Assembly: GCF_030409555.1 (NCBI RefSeq)
Contig: NZ_JAUFPU010000004.1
Span: 499,680-563,679, forward strand
Reading direction: 5' to 3'
DNA length: 64,000 nt
Origin: Chitinimonas viridis
GTDB lineage: Bacteria > Pseudomonadota > Gammaproteobacteria > Burkholderiales > Chitinimonadaceae
The position numbers were made by a program, and so were the translations under genes. Positions 1 through 8,502 of the stretch are shown here, piece by piece (position 1 is the first letter of the stretch; each line of letters starts with the position of its first letter). The notes beneath the pieces are model-generated. The model had not been told where the DNA came from. It did not search any database and was given only the letters and a program-made list of their open reading frames with translations.

Positions 1-897
1 GGCAATGCTGTGCTGATCAAGCCGGCCTGCAATGTCGCACAGACCAGCGCGCTGGTTGAGACACTATGCCGTGACGTGCTACCGGTCGGCCTGATGCAAT
101 GTCTGTGGGTGGATGAACTGGGTACCCATGCGGCACTGGCCAGCCCAGCCGTGGCCATGCTGGTGTGTACCGGAAGCGAAAACACCGGGCGGCAGCTTGG
201 CGCCCTGGCGGGCCACCATCTCAAGCCCGCCGTGCTGGAGCTGGGCGGCAACAATGCCTTTATCGTGCTGGATGATGCCGATATAGACGCCGCAGCCTGC
301 GCCGCAGCCGAAAGCCGCTGTGTGAATGCCGGGCAAGCCTGCACGGCAGCCAAGCGCTTCATCGTCCAGCAAGCCGTGGCTGCAGCCTTTACGTCCGCCC
401 TGGTCGAGGCCATGGCGTCGTATCGCTGCGGCGCCGCACTGGCCCCCTTGGCGCGTGCTGACTTACGCCACAAGCTGGGCCTGCAGGTCGATGCCAGCCT
501 GGCAAACGGCGCTTGCTGCCTGTTAGGCGGGCAGGCAGCGAGTGGGCGTGGTTATTATTATCCTGCCACCGTGCTTGCCGATACCAGGCCCGGCATGCCG
601 GCGTTTGACGAGGAGCTGTTTGGCCCGGTTGCCGCGATCAGCGTAGTGGAATCGGCTGCCGTAGCGGTGCAGCTGGCCAATGCCGCACGACAGCAACTGG
701 CGGCCAGCATCTGGAGTGCCGATGCGCCTCGCGCACAATATCTGGCAGGCCAGCTTAAGGCTGGCATGGTTTGCTTCAACCGCCGTCCCAGCAGCCGGTT
801 TGAGCTACCATTTAGCGGCAGCGAGGCATCGGGCTACGGCAGTACGCTGGGTCGCGATGGTCTGCTGACATTTACCCGTCCTGTAGGCTGGATGTGA
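1..897 (+). CDS. aldehyde dehydrogenase family protein, C-terminal part (cut by window start)
   Basis: NAD(P)-dependent aldehyde oxidation, most like the succinate-semialdehyde dehydrogenase (Sad/GabD) branch. The reading frame is open from base 1 (GNAVLIKPA, a typical mid-protein ALDH stretch), so the true start lies upstream of the window and the GTG at 10 is not a start. The general-base Glu lies in LELGGNNAF and the catalytic Cys in NAGQACTAAK. The C-terminal EELFGPV and GREG-like elements are also recognisable (GRDGLLTFT near the end). About 298 codons are present of a usual 450-480. The next gene is a dehydrogenase on the same strand, 200 bp downstream. Family assignment is firm; the substrate is inferred only. 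Confidence 0.88.
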   Translation, partial: GNAVLIKPACNVAQTSALVETLCRDVLPVGLMQCLWVDELGTHAALASPAVAMLVCTGSENTGRQLGALAGHHLKPAVLELGGNNAFIVLDDADIDAAACAAAESRCVNAGQACTAAKRFIVQQAVAAAFTSALVEAMASYRCGAALAPLARADLRHKLGLQVDASLANGACCLLGGQAASGRGYYYPATVLADTRPGMPAFDEELFGPVAAISVVESAAVAVQLANAARQQLAASIWSADAPRAQYLAGQLKAGMVCFNRRPSSRFELPFSGSEASGYGSTLGRDGLLTFTRPVGWM

Positions 898-1097
898 GCC
901 TGCTATGGACTTGCAGCATGCAGGGGAGAGACGAGGCAGGCGCCAGTGACACGCTGGCGCCGGACGTCTGTGCAACCTGAAACAGCAAACACGCCCCAGA
1001 TTTATTCGCCCCCAACTCTCGCCGCCACGATGGAAATCCATCTTGCACGGTGCGTGGGGGCGCCTCGCTGACATGACCATTCTATTGAGATATCGCC

Positions 1098-2483
1098 ATG
1101 AACCATCCCTTGCTGGTCGAGCTGGCAAGCCTGCTGCCACCGGCCAACCTGATACTGAATGCGGACCGGTTGGCGCCTCGCCTGCTTGATGCGCGCAAGC
1201 GCCTGCGCGGGCAGACATTGGGCATGGCCTTGCCCAGCAGTGTCGAAGAAGCCGCCATGATCATCACCCGATGCCGGGCGCACGGGGTATCCATCGTTCC
1301 ACAAGGTGGGAATACCAGCTTGGTCGGTGGCGCCACACCCATGAGCGAAACCAGTCTGCTGTTGGGGTGCGATCGTCTGAAACGGATACGCCAGATAGAC
1401 CCATGCGGTTACACCCTGACGGCAGAGGCCGGCTGTGTGCTGGACGATATCCGCGATGCAGCCCAGACCGAAGCGCGGCTCTTCCCGCTCTGGCTGGGCT
1501 CGTCGGGTAGCGCCTGCCTGGGCGGGCTGATCGGCACCAATGCCGGCGGCTTGCAGGTACAGCGCTATGGCAATACCCGCGAGTTGGTACTCGGCATAGA
1601 GGCCGTGTTGCCGGACGGACAGATTTTCCGTGGTCTGCATCCATTGCGTAAGCGGAATGCCGGTTACGATCTGAAACAGCTGTTTATCGGCGCCGAAGGC
1701 ACACTGGGCTTTGTGACGGCGGCAACGCTCAGGCTATTTCCGCAAGAGCGTGGCCAGGCGGTCGCCATGGTGGCGCTGGACCATGCCGAGCAGGTTCTGG
1801 CCCTGTTCGATCAGACCAAAGCGGCCGTTGGTGAGGTGCTGACGGCCTTTGAGATGATGGACAGCGAGGCCATGATACTGATGGCCAGGCATTTCCCAAC
1901 CCTGCAACAGCCGTTTGCCGCCCCACCACCCTACTCCGTGCTGATTGCGCTGAGTGGCAGCGAGAGCGATGGCGTACTGGCCGAGCGCCTGATGGAGCTG
2001 CTGCTTGCCAGCGGAGGCGAGAATGCCGTATTGGCCCAAGACGGCAGCCAGGCCAAGGCGCTCTGGGCGCTGCGTGAGCATATACCGGCGGCGCAGACCC
2101 GCCAGGGGCCGTCGATCAAGCACGATCTAGCATTGCCCATCAGCGCGATACCCGCCTTTATTGCCGAGGCCGCCAGCCTGCTGAAGCAGTGGCTGCCACA
2201 GGTGCGCCCGGTGGTGTTTGGCCATGTGGGCGATGGCAACCTGCACTACAACCTGGGCCTGCTGCCAGAGGCAGAGACAGGCCAGATCGAGGCGGAAGCC
2301 AATGGCCTGCTATTTGACCTAGTGGCGCACTATGGTGGTGATATCAGCGCCGAACACGGCATAGGCCGGCTGCGTATTGCTGCCGCCGATGCGCACCACG
2401 ACCCGGTGGAACGGGCACTGATGCGCCAGGTCAAGGCCATGCTGGACCCGACTGGTCTGTTCAATCCCGGCGTATTGTTCTAG
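1098..2483 (+). CDS. FAD-linked D-2-hydroxyacid dehydrogenase (GlcD/D-2-hydroxyglutarate dehydrogenase-like)
   Basis: Flavoprotein oxidising a D-2-hydroxyacid (D-lactate, glycolate or D-2-hydroxyglutarate type). It is 461 aa, the usual length. An N-terminal PCMH-type FAD-binding domain (about residues 40-217) contains VPQGGNTSLVGGATP and LGGLIGTNAGG, the flavin pyrophosphate-binding loops. The C-terminal FAD-oxidase domain has FGHVGDGNLHYN and SAEHGIGRLR, the metal/substrate-binding signature of the family. The ATG at 1098 gives a full N-terminus, with only a weak ribosome binding site (TGAGAT). The following ftrD gene is convergent. Exact substrate cannot be read from sequence. Confidence 0.9.
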   Translation: MNHPLLVELASLLPPANLILNADRLAPRLLDARKRLRGQTLGMALPSSVEEAAMIITRCRAHGVSIVPQGGNTSLVGGATPMSETSLLLGCDRLKRIRQIDPCGYTLTAEAGCVLDDIRDAAQTEARLFPLWLGSSGSACLGGLIGTNAGGLQVQRYGNTRELVLGIEAVLPDGQIFRGLHPLRKRNAGYDLKQLFIGAEGTLGFVTAATLRLFPQERGQAVAMVALDHAEQVLALFDQTKAAVGEVLTAFEMMDSEAMILMARHFPTLQQPFAAPPPYSVLIALSGSESDGVLAERLMELLLASGGENAVLAQDGSQAKALWALREHIPAAQTRQGPSIKHDLALPISAIPAFIAEAASLLKQWLPQVRPVVFGHVGDGNLHYNLGLLPEAETGQIEAEANGLLFDLVAHYGGDISAEHGIGRLRIAAADAHHDPVERALMRQVKAMLDPTGLFNPGVLF

Positions 2484-2511
2484 CGCCTGGCGGCAGGCCC
2501 TGCCTCACCTA

Positions 2512-3876
2512 TCAGGATTGCAGGAACTGCCACCAGCACAGCACGATGGCTGCCCATGCAGGCATAACCAGCAGCATGGCCTGCCCACGGCGCACTTGCC
2601 CTGCGCCAGCAGCTTGCAACCAGAACAAGCGCATGCTCCACAGCAAGCCCAGACCCAGCAATGCCAGTTGTGCCACGCCCTTCCATGGCAGCATCAGCCC
2701 CATGCCACGCAGCAGTGACAAGCTGGTGGCTGATAGCCCCAGGATTAAGCCCGTGCCTGCCAGCGGCGTGAGGCAATAGGCCAGTTGCAGGCGTCTGCTG
2801 CGCCACTCTGGTTGCAGCGCCCGGGCTGACACACCCAGCCAGAACCAGAGCCAGCTCCCCAGCAGGCTGCCGACCAGTGCGATATAGCCAACTATCATGG
2901 CGCCATCCAGCCAGCAAAAACTGTCGTTTAGGCTGGGGTAATGCGTCAGCAGCCACCAGGGCACATCGTCATCCAGCAGGAACAGGCCGGCTTCATGCTC
3001 AATCAGCCAGCCCGCCACGGCCTGTTTGGCCGTGACAAAGGTGCTGCTGGCGCTCCACTGAAAGGCACCGATGGCTACCCCTATCATGCCGTACAGCAGC
3101 AGTAGCACCTCCCAGGGCTGCGCCTGATCGGGTCGCAAGCGGGATATCTCGCGGTTAAATGGCCGACAGGCCAGTTGTACGGCATCACGCTGGCCGGCGC
3201 AGCGGCCGCATTGGTGGCACAGGCTAGCCCCCTCCATGCGGCGTATGTCGATCAAGGGGGCGCAATTGATGGGAATGGTCTTGCGTGTAGTGCTGGACTC
3301 CCAGGCCTGCCTATCTACCGCGTAATGCAAGGGCGCCAATCGCGCCAGCAGGCCGAACACGCCGCTGACAGGGCACAGATAACGACACCATACCCGCTTG
3401 TTGCGGCCATAGAGATAACCGACCAGCATGGCGGCAAGGGTGGACCCGCCCAAAATCAGCAGCGCAGGCTGCGGGTATTGATACACGCTGATCAACTGGC
3501 CATAGACGGTAGTGGCGACAAAGCCGACCAGCGGCCAGCCCGGCCATTTCAGCCAGGCGGGAATACGCCGGCCTCGACCATGGCCACTGGCCCATTCAGT
3601 CAGCATGCCCTCGGGGCAGAACAAGCCACACCAGCTGCGACCCAGCAGCAGGACGGAGACAATAACCCCAGGCCACCAGACACCCCAGAAAACGAACTGG
3701 GCGATCCCTGCCATGCTGCTGAACAACTGCGACTCGGCCGCTGGTAGTGGCAGCATGGCCGGCACGATCAGCAGCACCGCGTAGACAAGCACGATGCCCC
3801 ACTGGCCCGCCTGTATGAAACGGCGATGGGCGCGCAACCAGAGACCCAGGCGAGACAGGGTGGCATCAGCGGGCAT
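2512..3876 (-). CDS. ftrD: FtrD: polyferredoxin-like 4Fe-4S membrane protein of the Ftr iron-uptake system
   Basis: Last gene of a four-gene ferrous-iron uptake operon. In described FtrABCD systems this membrane ferredoxin is thought to pass electrons to, or recover them from, the iron oxidised during uptake. It is 454 aa with several membrane segments (first near residues 25-45, further helices near the C-terminus). Cysteine clusters of NapH/CcoG type are visible: CGLFCPEG, CRYLCPVSG and CHQCGRCAGQ. It overlaps ftrC by 11 bp, so translation is probably coupled. The assignment rests on these clusters plus the three partners upstream; alone it could only be called a 4Fe-4S membrane protein. 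Confidence 0.85.
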   Translation of the reverse strand: MPADATLSRLGLWLRAHRRFIQAGQWGIVLVYAVLLIVPAMLPLPAAESQLFSSMAGIAQFVFWGVWWPGVIVSVLLLGRSWCGLFCPEGMLTEWASGHGRGRRIPAWLKWPGWPLVGFVATTVYGQLISVYQYPQPALLILGGSTLAAMLVGYLYGRNKRVWCRYLCPVSGVFGLLARLAPLHYAVDRQAWESSTTRKTIPINCAPLIDIRRMEGASLCHQCGRCAGQRDAVQLACRPFNREISRLRPDQAQPWEVLLLLYGMIGVAIGAFQWSASSTFVTAKQAVAGWLIEHEAGLFLLDDDVPWWLLTHYPSLNDSFCWLDGAMIVGYIALVGSLLGSWLWFWLGVSARALQPEWRSRRLQLAYCLTPLAGTGLILGLSATSLSLLRGMGLMLPWKGVAQLALLGLGLLWSMRLFWLQAAGAGQVRRGQAMLLVMPAWAAIVLCWWQFLQS

Positions 3877-4663
3877 GCCTGCCTCGCCCCAGCCAGGCCC
3901 ATACCAGACCCCAATAACCCAGCAGGGCCAGCAACGGACTCAATGCCGGGTGCGCCCGGTAGCCGGTGAAACTGGCCAGCAGATTGCCGGCACGGCTGGC
4001 GTCATCCAGTAGCCAACTGCTGTCCCAGAGCTCGTCCACCAAGGTAGGTAGCCAGCCCAGCATGGTCATTTTCTCGGCAGCCGCCAGCAAGAGCGCGCCG
4101 CCCAGCAGTAGCAACAAGGTTTCGCTCAAGCGGAAGAAATGCCGCCAATGCAGCCAGCGGCCGCCCTGTTGCAGCAGCCAGTAGGTCAGCATGGCCAACA
4201 TCACAGCCAGCAAGGCGGTCAGGCCTAGCTGGCCGGCGCTTTGTTGTCCCAGCCCCAGGCCGTACAGGAACACCACCGTCTCGGTACCCTCCCGGGCGAT
4301 GGCCAATGCCGCCAGCAAGGCAATGCCTGGGCCGGCACGCTGTGCCACATCCTGTTGCAAAGCATGCTTCATCTGCCCGCCCTGCTGCCGCATCCACCCC
4401 ACCATATGCACGATCAAGCCGCTGGCCAGCAGCATCATGGCCAATTGCATCTGCTCTATGGCGCCTTCTGGCAGGGCGCTGAACAAACCCAGCAATGCTG
4501 CCGCAAAGGCCAGCGCCATGAGCGTGCCGGCAGCAACGCCGGCCCAAAGCCAGCGCAATTTGTGCGTGGAATCCACCCCCTGGCGCAGCCAGGCGTGCAG
4601 TATGCCGATGACCAGCAGGGCTTCGGCGGATTCACGCCAGAGTATGAACAGGGCTTGCGTCAT
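3866..4663 (-). CDS. ftrC: FtrC: FTR1-family iron permease
   Basis: Inner-membrane iron permease, 265 aa with about seven hydrophobic helices. Two REXXE motifs, the family's iron-binding signature, are visible: RESAE at residues 10-14 and REGTE near residue 125, both inside helices. It starts 6 bp after ftrB and overlaps ftrD by 11 bp. Its length and motif spacing agree with bacterial FTR1/EfeU proteins. Combined with a P19-type protein, a cupredoxin and a polyferredoxin this is the Ftr rather than the Efe system. Confidence 0.92.
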   Translation of the reverse strand: MTQALFILWRESAEALLVIGILHAWLRQGVDSTHKLRWLWAGVAAGTLMALAFAAALLGLFSALPEGAIEQMQLAMMLLASGLIVHMVGWMRQQGGQMKHALQQDVAQRAGPGIALLAALAIAREGTETVVFLYGLGLGQQSAGQLGLTALLAVMLAMLTYWLLQQGGRWLHWRHFFRLSETLLLLLGGALLLAAAEKMTMLGWLPTLVDELWDSSWLLDDASRAGNLLASFTGYRAHPALSPLLALLGYWGLVWAWLGRGRHAR

Positions 4664-4669
4664 GGAGCA

Positions 4670-5020
4670 TCAGTGGGCGGTGAGGACAAGGCGTCCGGTG
4701 TCAGGGTGAAATTCATCGATGAACTGATACTCGCCGGGCCTGAGCGGGTTGAGCACTACAAAGGAGCTTGCACCCGGCGCCAGCACCTTCTCCACCCGCA
4801 GTCGCAGATTCTCGAACTCGATCGGGCTTTGCCCGCCATTGCGCAGTACCAGCTTGATGCGCTGGCCTGCCGGCACTGTGAGCACCGCCGGGCTAAGCCG
4901 GCCATGTTCAGCTGTAATGGTGTGGGTGATCAGCTCACCTGCGATACTGGTGCTGGCGGTCAATAGCAGTACCAGCGCCGTGGCGAGATGGGTTGCTGCC
5001 TTGCCTGTCATAGCGCTCAA
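4670..5020 (-). CDS. ftrB: FtrB: periplasmic cupredoxin-domain protein
   Basis: Small exported cupredoxin-like protein, 116 aa, with an N-terminal signal segment (hydrophobic stretch ALVLLLTASTSIAG). In FtrABCD systems the cupredoxin is proposed to oxidise Fe2+ before transport by the permease. The beta-sandwich pattern VLTVPAGQRIKLVLRN and LRPGEYQFIDEFHPD is typical of the cupredoxin_1 family. A full classical Cu site (His-Cys-His-Met) is not obvious, as in other FtrB proteins. Its start codon overlaps the ftrA stop by 4 bp (ATGA). Confidence 0.85.
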   Translation of the reverse strand: MSAMTGKAATHLATALVLLLTASTSIAGELITHTITAEHGRLSPAVLTVPAGQRIKLVLRNGGQSPIEFENLRLRVEKVLAPGASSFVVLNPLRPGEYQFIDEFHPDTGRLVLTAH

Positions 5021-5559
5021 TAGCCCCCCTTCTTGCCTATGCCTGCATACACAAATGGGTACTTCAGTGTGATGGGGGCAAACCAGGCAGCCACACCGGT
5101 TTCCTTATCCACATGGCGCCCAAAATGGGCGTGGCCGCTGCCGCCGGGTGGCAATATGCGCAGGGTGAGCATGTATTTACCCGGCCCCGCCAATTTGACA
5201 TTGTCGCCATAATGCGGCCCGTCGCTAGCCACCATGGGGTGCATGTTGCCTTGGGCTACCGGCTTGCCGTCCGCCTTGCTCAGTTGGTACTGCACCTGCA
5301 GCCCAGGCACCCAGCTCCCCTCAGGAAAGCCATTGGCGTTATTGGCCAAGGCGCGTATATCGGCCTCCAGGTGAATATCAGACGCCGCTGCCGCCCGCAT
5401 CATGCCGGCAGGCTCCATCTGCACAGGCTGCAGGTACACAGCGGCCACTTCGAGACCGCTATGCATCTGCGGTTTGCCTATAGGGTATTCCAGCGCCATG
5501 GCGCTGCCTTGCGCCAGTAGCAGGGAGAGTGCGAGCAAGGAGGTGGTGCGTAAGGACAT
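5017..5559 (-). CDS. ftrA: FtrA: P19-type periplasmic iron-binding protein
   Basis: First gene of the ftr operon, 180 aa. It encodes a periplasmic high-affinity iron-transport protein of the P19/Tpd family, which binds iron and Cu at a dimer interface. The signal peptide MSLRTTSLLALSLLLAQGSA is clear. Family features are GKPQMHSGLEVAAVYLQP, a stretch near EADIRALANNANGFPEG and the HAHFGRHVDKETG region. The start at 5559 is chosen over an upstream in-frame codon at 5598 because AAAGGG lies 6 bases before this ATG and the longer form would precede the signal peptide. A Fur-like box lies immediately upstream, so iron repression is expected. Confidence 0.92.
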   Translation of the reverse strand: MSLRTTSLLALSLLLAQGSAMALEYPIGKPQMHSGLEVAAVYLQPVQMEPAGMMRAAAASDIHLEADIRALANNANGFPEGSWVPGLQVQYQLSKADGKPVAQGNMHPMVASDGPHYGDNVKLAGPGKYMLTLRILPPGGSGHAHFGRHVDKETGVAAWFAPITLKYPFVYAGIGKKGGY

Positions 5560-5574
5560 TGGTTTCCCTTTAAT

Positions 5575-5593
5575 GTTATTAATAATCGTTATC
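5575..5593 (-). promoter_or_regulatory. Fur-like box upstream of ftrA
   Basis: Read on the minus strand, GATAACGATTATTAATAAC matches 14 of 19 positions of the classical Fur consensus. It sits 16 bases before the ftrA start, within a very AT-rich stretch (5571-5605) that contrasts with the GC-rich surroundings. Repression of the ftr operon by Fe-Fur is inferred. Confidence 0.65.
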
Positions 5594-5685
5594 AACATTG
5601 TGCGTGGACAAAACGGTGCCGGCCTTGTCCTGCATCAAGGAAACAGCAGGCGGCGCCAGGGTGGGCCGCCTGCCAGGCAGACGAT

Positions 5686-6120
5686 TCAGCCTACCTGGCC
5701 CGCCTGCATGGGGGCCTCGCTGGGCGCATCCAGCCCCATGGCCTCGGCCGCCTGCTCCCGCAGCGTACGCGCTGCGCCGCTCACCGCCAGCCACACCACC
5801 TGCCGCTCTTCCTCCTGGCAGTCGGTATGCAAACGCTTCTTCGCCCCCATCTGATTGAGTACCAGATGGGTATCAGGCGTGACGCCGACATTGCTCAGGC
5901 AGGCACTGACACAGGCGAGCGCACAACCATCGAGCGCCAGGACAGGGCGACCGCTGCGCGCCAGCTTGACCAGCACCGGCACCCCTCCCCCTACTCCGCT
6001 GATGCAGGACATCTCAGCCTCACCTTGCCTATCCAGCGCGATGGCCAGATCATTGGCAAGCTGGGCCACGCTGGAACAACCCGAACAGGCATATACCAAG
6101 GGGCGGGTACGTGGATTCAT
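5686..6120 (-). CDS. putative zinc-binding DGC-domain protein
   Basis: Small cytosolic protein, 144 aa, of the DGC family, named for an Asp-Gly-Cys motif. The motif is seen as LALDGCALACVSACL, together with an N-terminal YACSGCSSVAQLAN and CISGVGGGV. These conserved cysteines are thought to bind zinc; the biochemical role is unknown. The ATG at 6120 is preferred over one at 6135 because AAGGAG lies six bases before it. It follows ubiT after 11 bp, so it is probably the last gene of the hemerythrin-UbiUVT operon. Downstream, 126 bp without a gene separate it from ftrA. Confidence 0.82.
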   Translation of the reverse strand: MNPRTRPLVYACSGCSSVAQLANDLAIALDRQGEAEMSCISGVGGGVPVLVKLARSGRPVLALDGCALACVSACLSNVGVTPDTHLVLNQMGAKKRLHTDCQEEERQVVWLAVSGAARTLREQAAEAMGLDAPSEAPMQAGQVG

Positions 6121-6131
6121 GGCAGACTCCT

Positions 6132-6557
6132 TCAATCAGAGAGGTAACGGTGGCGCAGCCAGGCAGGTCGCTCAGTCGCATCCAGCCAGTTCTTGACCAT
6201 CAGGCCCAGCTCGGTATCGCCGCTGATCTTCAGGCGGCGCTGAAAGAACAAGGTGTCGGCATCCATCTCGCCCTGCAGCAGGCTGAAGAAATCGGCCGCG
6301 CTTGCGCTGAGTTCCAGATCCGCCTGGGCATCCCAACTCGGCCTGAAACTGCCATGACGGCAGCAGAACAGGCAGCGCAGGCCCAGATCTGTCACATCGA
6401 TGGCGAAACGCTTGCCTTCCAGTTCGGCGGGGGGAAGCAGCCAGTTGAGATGGCGTGCCACCAGCAGGCCTGCAGTAAAGTGCAGTGACAAAAATGCGGG
6501 GGGTAAGCGCCGGCCTAGCGAGACCAACAGGGCCGGTGGTTTGGGTAGCTTGAGCAT
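6132..6557 (-). CDS. ubiT: UbiT: SCP2-domain accessory factor for anaerobic ubiquinone synthesis
   Basis: Lipid-binding SCP2-type protein, 141 aa. In E. coli UbiT works with UbiU and UbiV in O2-independent hydroxylation steps of ubiquinone synthesis and is thought to hold the prenylated intermediate. The SCP2-like core runs from about residue 25 (LHFTAGLLVARHLN) to KISGDTELGLMVKNWLD, which matches the UbiT/YhbT C-terminal signature. The start is set at 6557, where TGATG overlaps the ubiV stop; a longer reading frame reaching 6668 lies inside ubiV and is discarded. Confidence 0.9.
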   Translation of the reverse strand: MLKLPKPPALLVSLGRRLPPAFLSLHFTAGLLVARHLNWLLPPAELEGKRFAIDVTDLGLRCLFCCRHGSFRPSWDAQADLELSASAADFFSLLQGEMDADTLFFQRRLKISGDTELGLMVKNWLDATERPAWLRHRYLSD

Positions 6558-7450
6558 CAGGCCTCCTGCCCCAGCCAATCGATGCCGGCCTTGCCATGCC
6601 AGTAACCGTTGCAACGGCGCATGCCGGCGGGTAGCGGTATGGGCAGTGCTGCCCTGCCTTGCCGCCACTGATGCAGGGCAGCGACAGCATCCAGGGTGCC
6701 CCTGGATTGTGGGCTGACACGCAACACCTCGACCCCCATACCGTGCAGCTCACCAGCTTGCTCCAGCAGATCCAGACACTGTGCCGACTGGGTCTGGATA
6801 CCGTTGATTGCCAGGAAGTCACCCGCTTCCTGGGTGCGTAGTGCCAGGCCATCGGGATAGTCGATGCAGCGAAAGCCACATTCGTCCTTGCGCAGATGAA
6901 AATGCCGGGCAGTAAAACAACGTGCAGAAAAAGCCAGCGGCATCCTGCCCCAGACCATGACCTCGGCCTGCAACCCTGCAGGGCGTTCTGTAAGCAGGGT
7001 TCGCAGATCGGCCTGGCTCAGTTCCAGCGGGGCGACGAAGCGCTTGGCGCCTTGCCCAGCCAGCCAAGCCAGGGTGGCACCATGGTAAGCATTGAGGTGC
7101 GGGCCAGCCACGAAAGGGCGGCCGGCAAGGCTGCGTATGGCGCCGACCTCGCCGACCTCGATCATGAATTCCGCCTGGTTGACCAGGCGCTTGATCTGAG
7201 CGACCTCGGTGCTGGTTTCCACCAGGGTGGGAGAGGAGAGGATGACAGCCTTGCCGGCAGCCCGCAGTTCGCCTGCCAGCGCCAACCAGTCGGCTGCGCG
7301 CAATTCGTGCCGCCGGCTGCAGACAGTTTCACCGAGGTAGACAATATCTACCGGGCTACGCCCAACCTGTTCATAGAAGTCGAGCGTGGTCTGCCTGGGC
7401 CAGTAATAGAGCAAGGGGCCCAACGAAATCTGGCTGGATATCATTTCCAT
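6557..7450 (-). CDS. ubiV: UbiV: U32-family Fe-S protein for O2-independent ubiquinone hydroxylation
   Basis: Member of the U32 peptidase-like family, 297 aa. UbiU-UbiV is the heterodimer that hydroxylates ubiquinone precursors without oxygen. The four [4Fe-4S] cysteines known for UbiV are present with the right spacing: C44 (LGETVCSRR), C178 (SARCFTAR), C191 and C195 (DECGFRC). The C-terminal CNGYWHGKAG is also typical. It overlaps ubiU by about 10 bp. A second ATG at 7444 would give an ATGA overlap and is equally possible as the start. Confidence 0.94.
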   Translation of the reverse strand: MEMISSQISLGPLLYYWPRQTTLDFYEQVGRSPVDIVYLGETVCSRRHELRAADWLALAGELRAAGKAVILSSPTLVETSTEVAQIKRLVNQAEFMIEVGEVGAIRSLAGRPFVAGPHLNAYHGATLAWLAGQGAKRFVAPLELSQADLRTLLTERPAGLQAEVMVWGRMPLAFSARCFTARHFHLRKDECGFRCIDYPDGLALRTQEAGDFLAINGIQTQSAQCLDLLEQAGELHGMGVEVLRVSPQSRGTLDAVAALHQWRQGRAALPIPLPAGMRRCNGYWHGKAGIDWLGQEA

Positions 7451-8457
7451 GGTCGGTCGAATGCCCCTTGGGTAGTTTGCGATCCTTCTGCATGCCGCGA
7501 CAGGCTGGCCTGCCAGTCTGGCCTGACCACATAGCGGGCGGGTGCCAGGTTGGCGGCATTGATGGCGGCCCGCAGCGTGGCGATGACCTGGGCCACATAA
7601 GCCGGACTGCGTTGGCGCCCCTCTACCTTGATGGCCTTGACCCCCATGGCTGCCAGGCGCGGCAGCAGGCCGAGCGCATTGAGACTGGTGGGCTCTTCCA
7701 GCGCATGGTCAAACCGGCCTTCAACCTCAAAACGGCCCTTGCACAGGGTCGGATAGGCAGCCGGTTCGCCAGGGGCGTAGCGATCAATCAGGATGCCATT
7801 CAGGCGGGCATCGAGCTGGCCGCCGATTTCGCTCCAGCGCACGGCATGGGCCGGCGAGCAAACGCCCTTGTTGTTGGGTGAATCGCCGGTGGCAAAACTC
7901 GACAGCAAGCAACGGCCCTCGGCCATCACGCATAGGCTGCCAAAGCCGAATACCTCGATTTCCACCTGGGTCTGGCGTGTCACCCGCTCGATTTCCTGCA
8001 GCGTGAGTACCCTAGGCAGTACCACCCGCTGGATATTGAACTGCTCGCGCATCAGCTCAATCGCATCTGCGTGGGTAGCCGAACCCTGTACCGACAGATG
8101 CAAGCGCATGCGCGGGTAACGCTCGTGGGCATACACCATCAGCCCTGGGTCGGCCAATATCACGGCATCGGCACCCAGATCGTGCGCTGCGTCCACGGCG
8201 TTGCGCCATTCCTGCGTCCGGCCAGGCTGGGGGAAAGTATTGATGGCAAACAGCACCTTGCGCCCTAGCGCATGGGCATGCTCGACACCCGTGCAGATAT
8301 CTGTTTCGCTGAAGTTCAGGCCGGCAAAATTGCGGGCATTGGTGGCATTCTTGAGGCCGAGGTAGACCGCGTCTGCACCAGCCTCCAGTGCTGCTTTCAG
8401 CGCAGCCAGGCTACCGGCCGGCGCCACCAGTTCCATGGGGGGAGGTAGATTGTTCAT
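7441..8457 (-). CDS. ubiU: UbiU: U32-family Fe-S protein for O2-independent ubiquinone hydroxylation
   Basis: Partner of UbiV, 338 aa. The N-terminal MELVAPAGSLAALKAALEAG and NATNARNFAGLNF are near-identical in pattern to E. coli UbiU. Four cysteines for the [4Fe-4S] cluster are seen: FGSLCVMAEGRC, NKGVCSPAH and TLCKGRFEVEG. The start at 8457 (MNNLPPPMELVAP) is favoured; a codon nine residues upstream only adds a non-conserved extension. Forty-five bases separate it from the NnrS-like gene. Its place behind an FNR-type site fits its use under anoxia. Confidence 0.94.
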   Translation of the reverse strand: MNNLPPPMELVAPAGSLAALKAALEAGADAVYLGLKNATNARNFAGLNFSETDICTGVEHAHALGRKVLFAINTFPQPGRTQEWRNAVDAAHDLGADAVILADPGLMVYAHERYPRMRLHLSVQGSATHADAIELMREQFNIQRVVLPRVLTLQEIERVTRQTQVEIEVFGFGSLCVMAEGRCLLSSFATGDSPNNKGVCSPAHAVRWSEIGGQLDARLNGILIDRYAPGEPAAYPTLCKGRFEVEGRFDHALEEPTSLNALGLLPRLAAMGVKAIKVEGRQRSPAYVAQVIATLRAAINAANLAPARYVVRPDWQASLSRHAEGSQTTQGAFDRPWK

Positions 8458-8502
8458 GCGGCCAAGTCTAGGCAGCGCAGGCAAGCTGCGCCTTAACGCA
8501 TA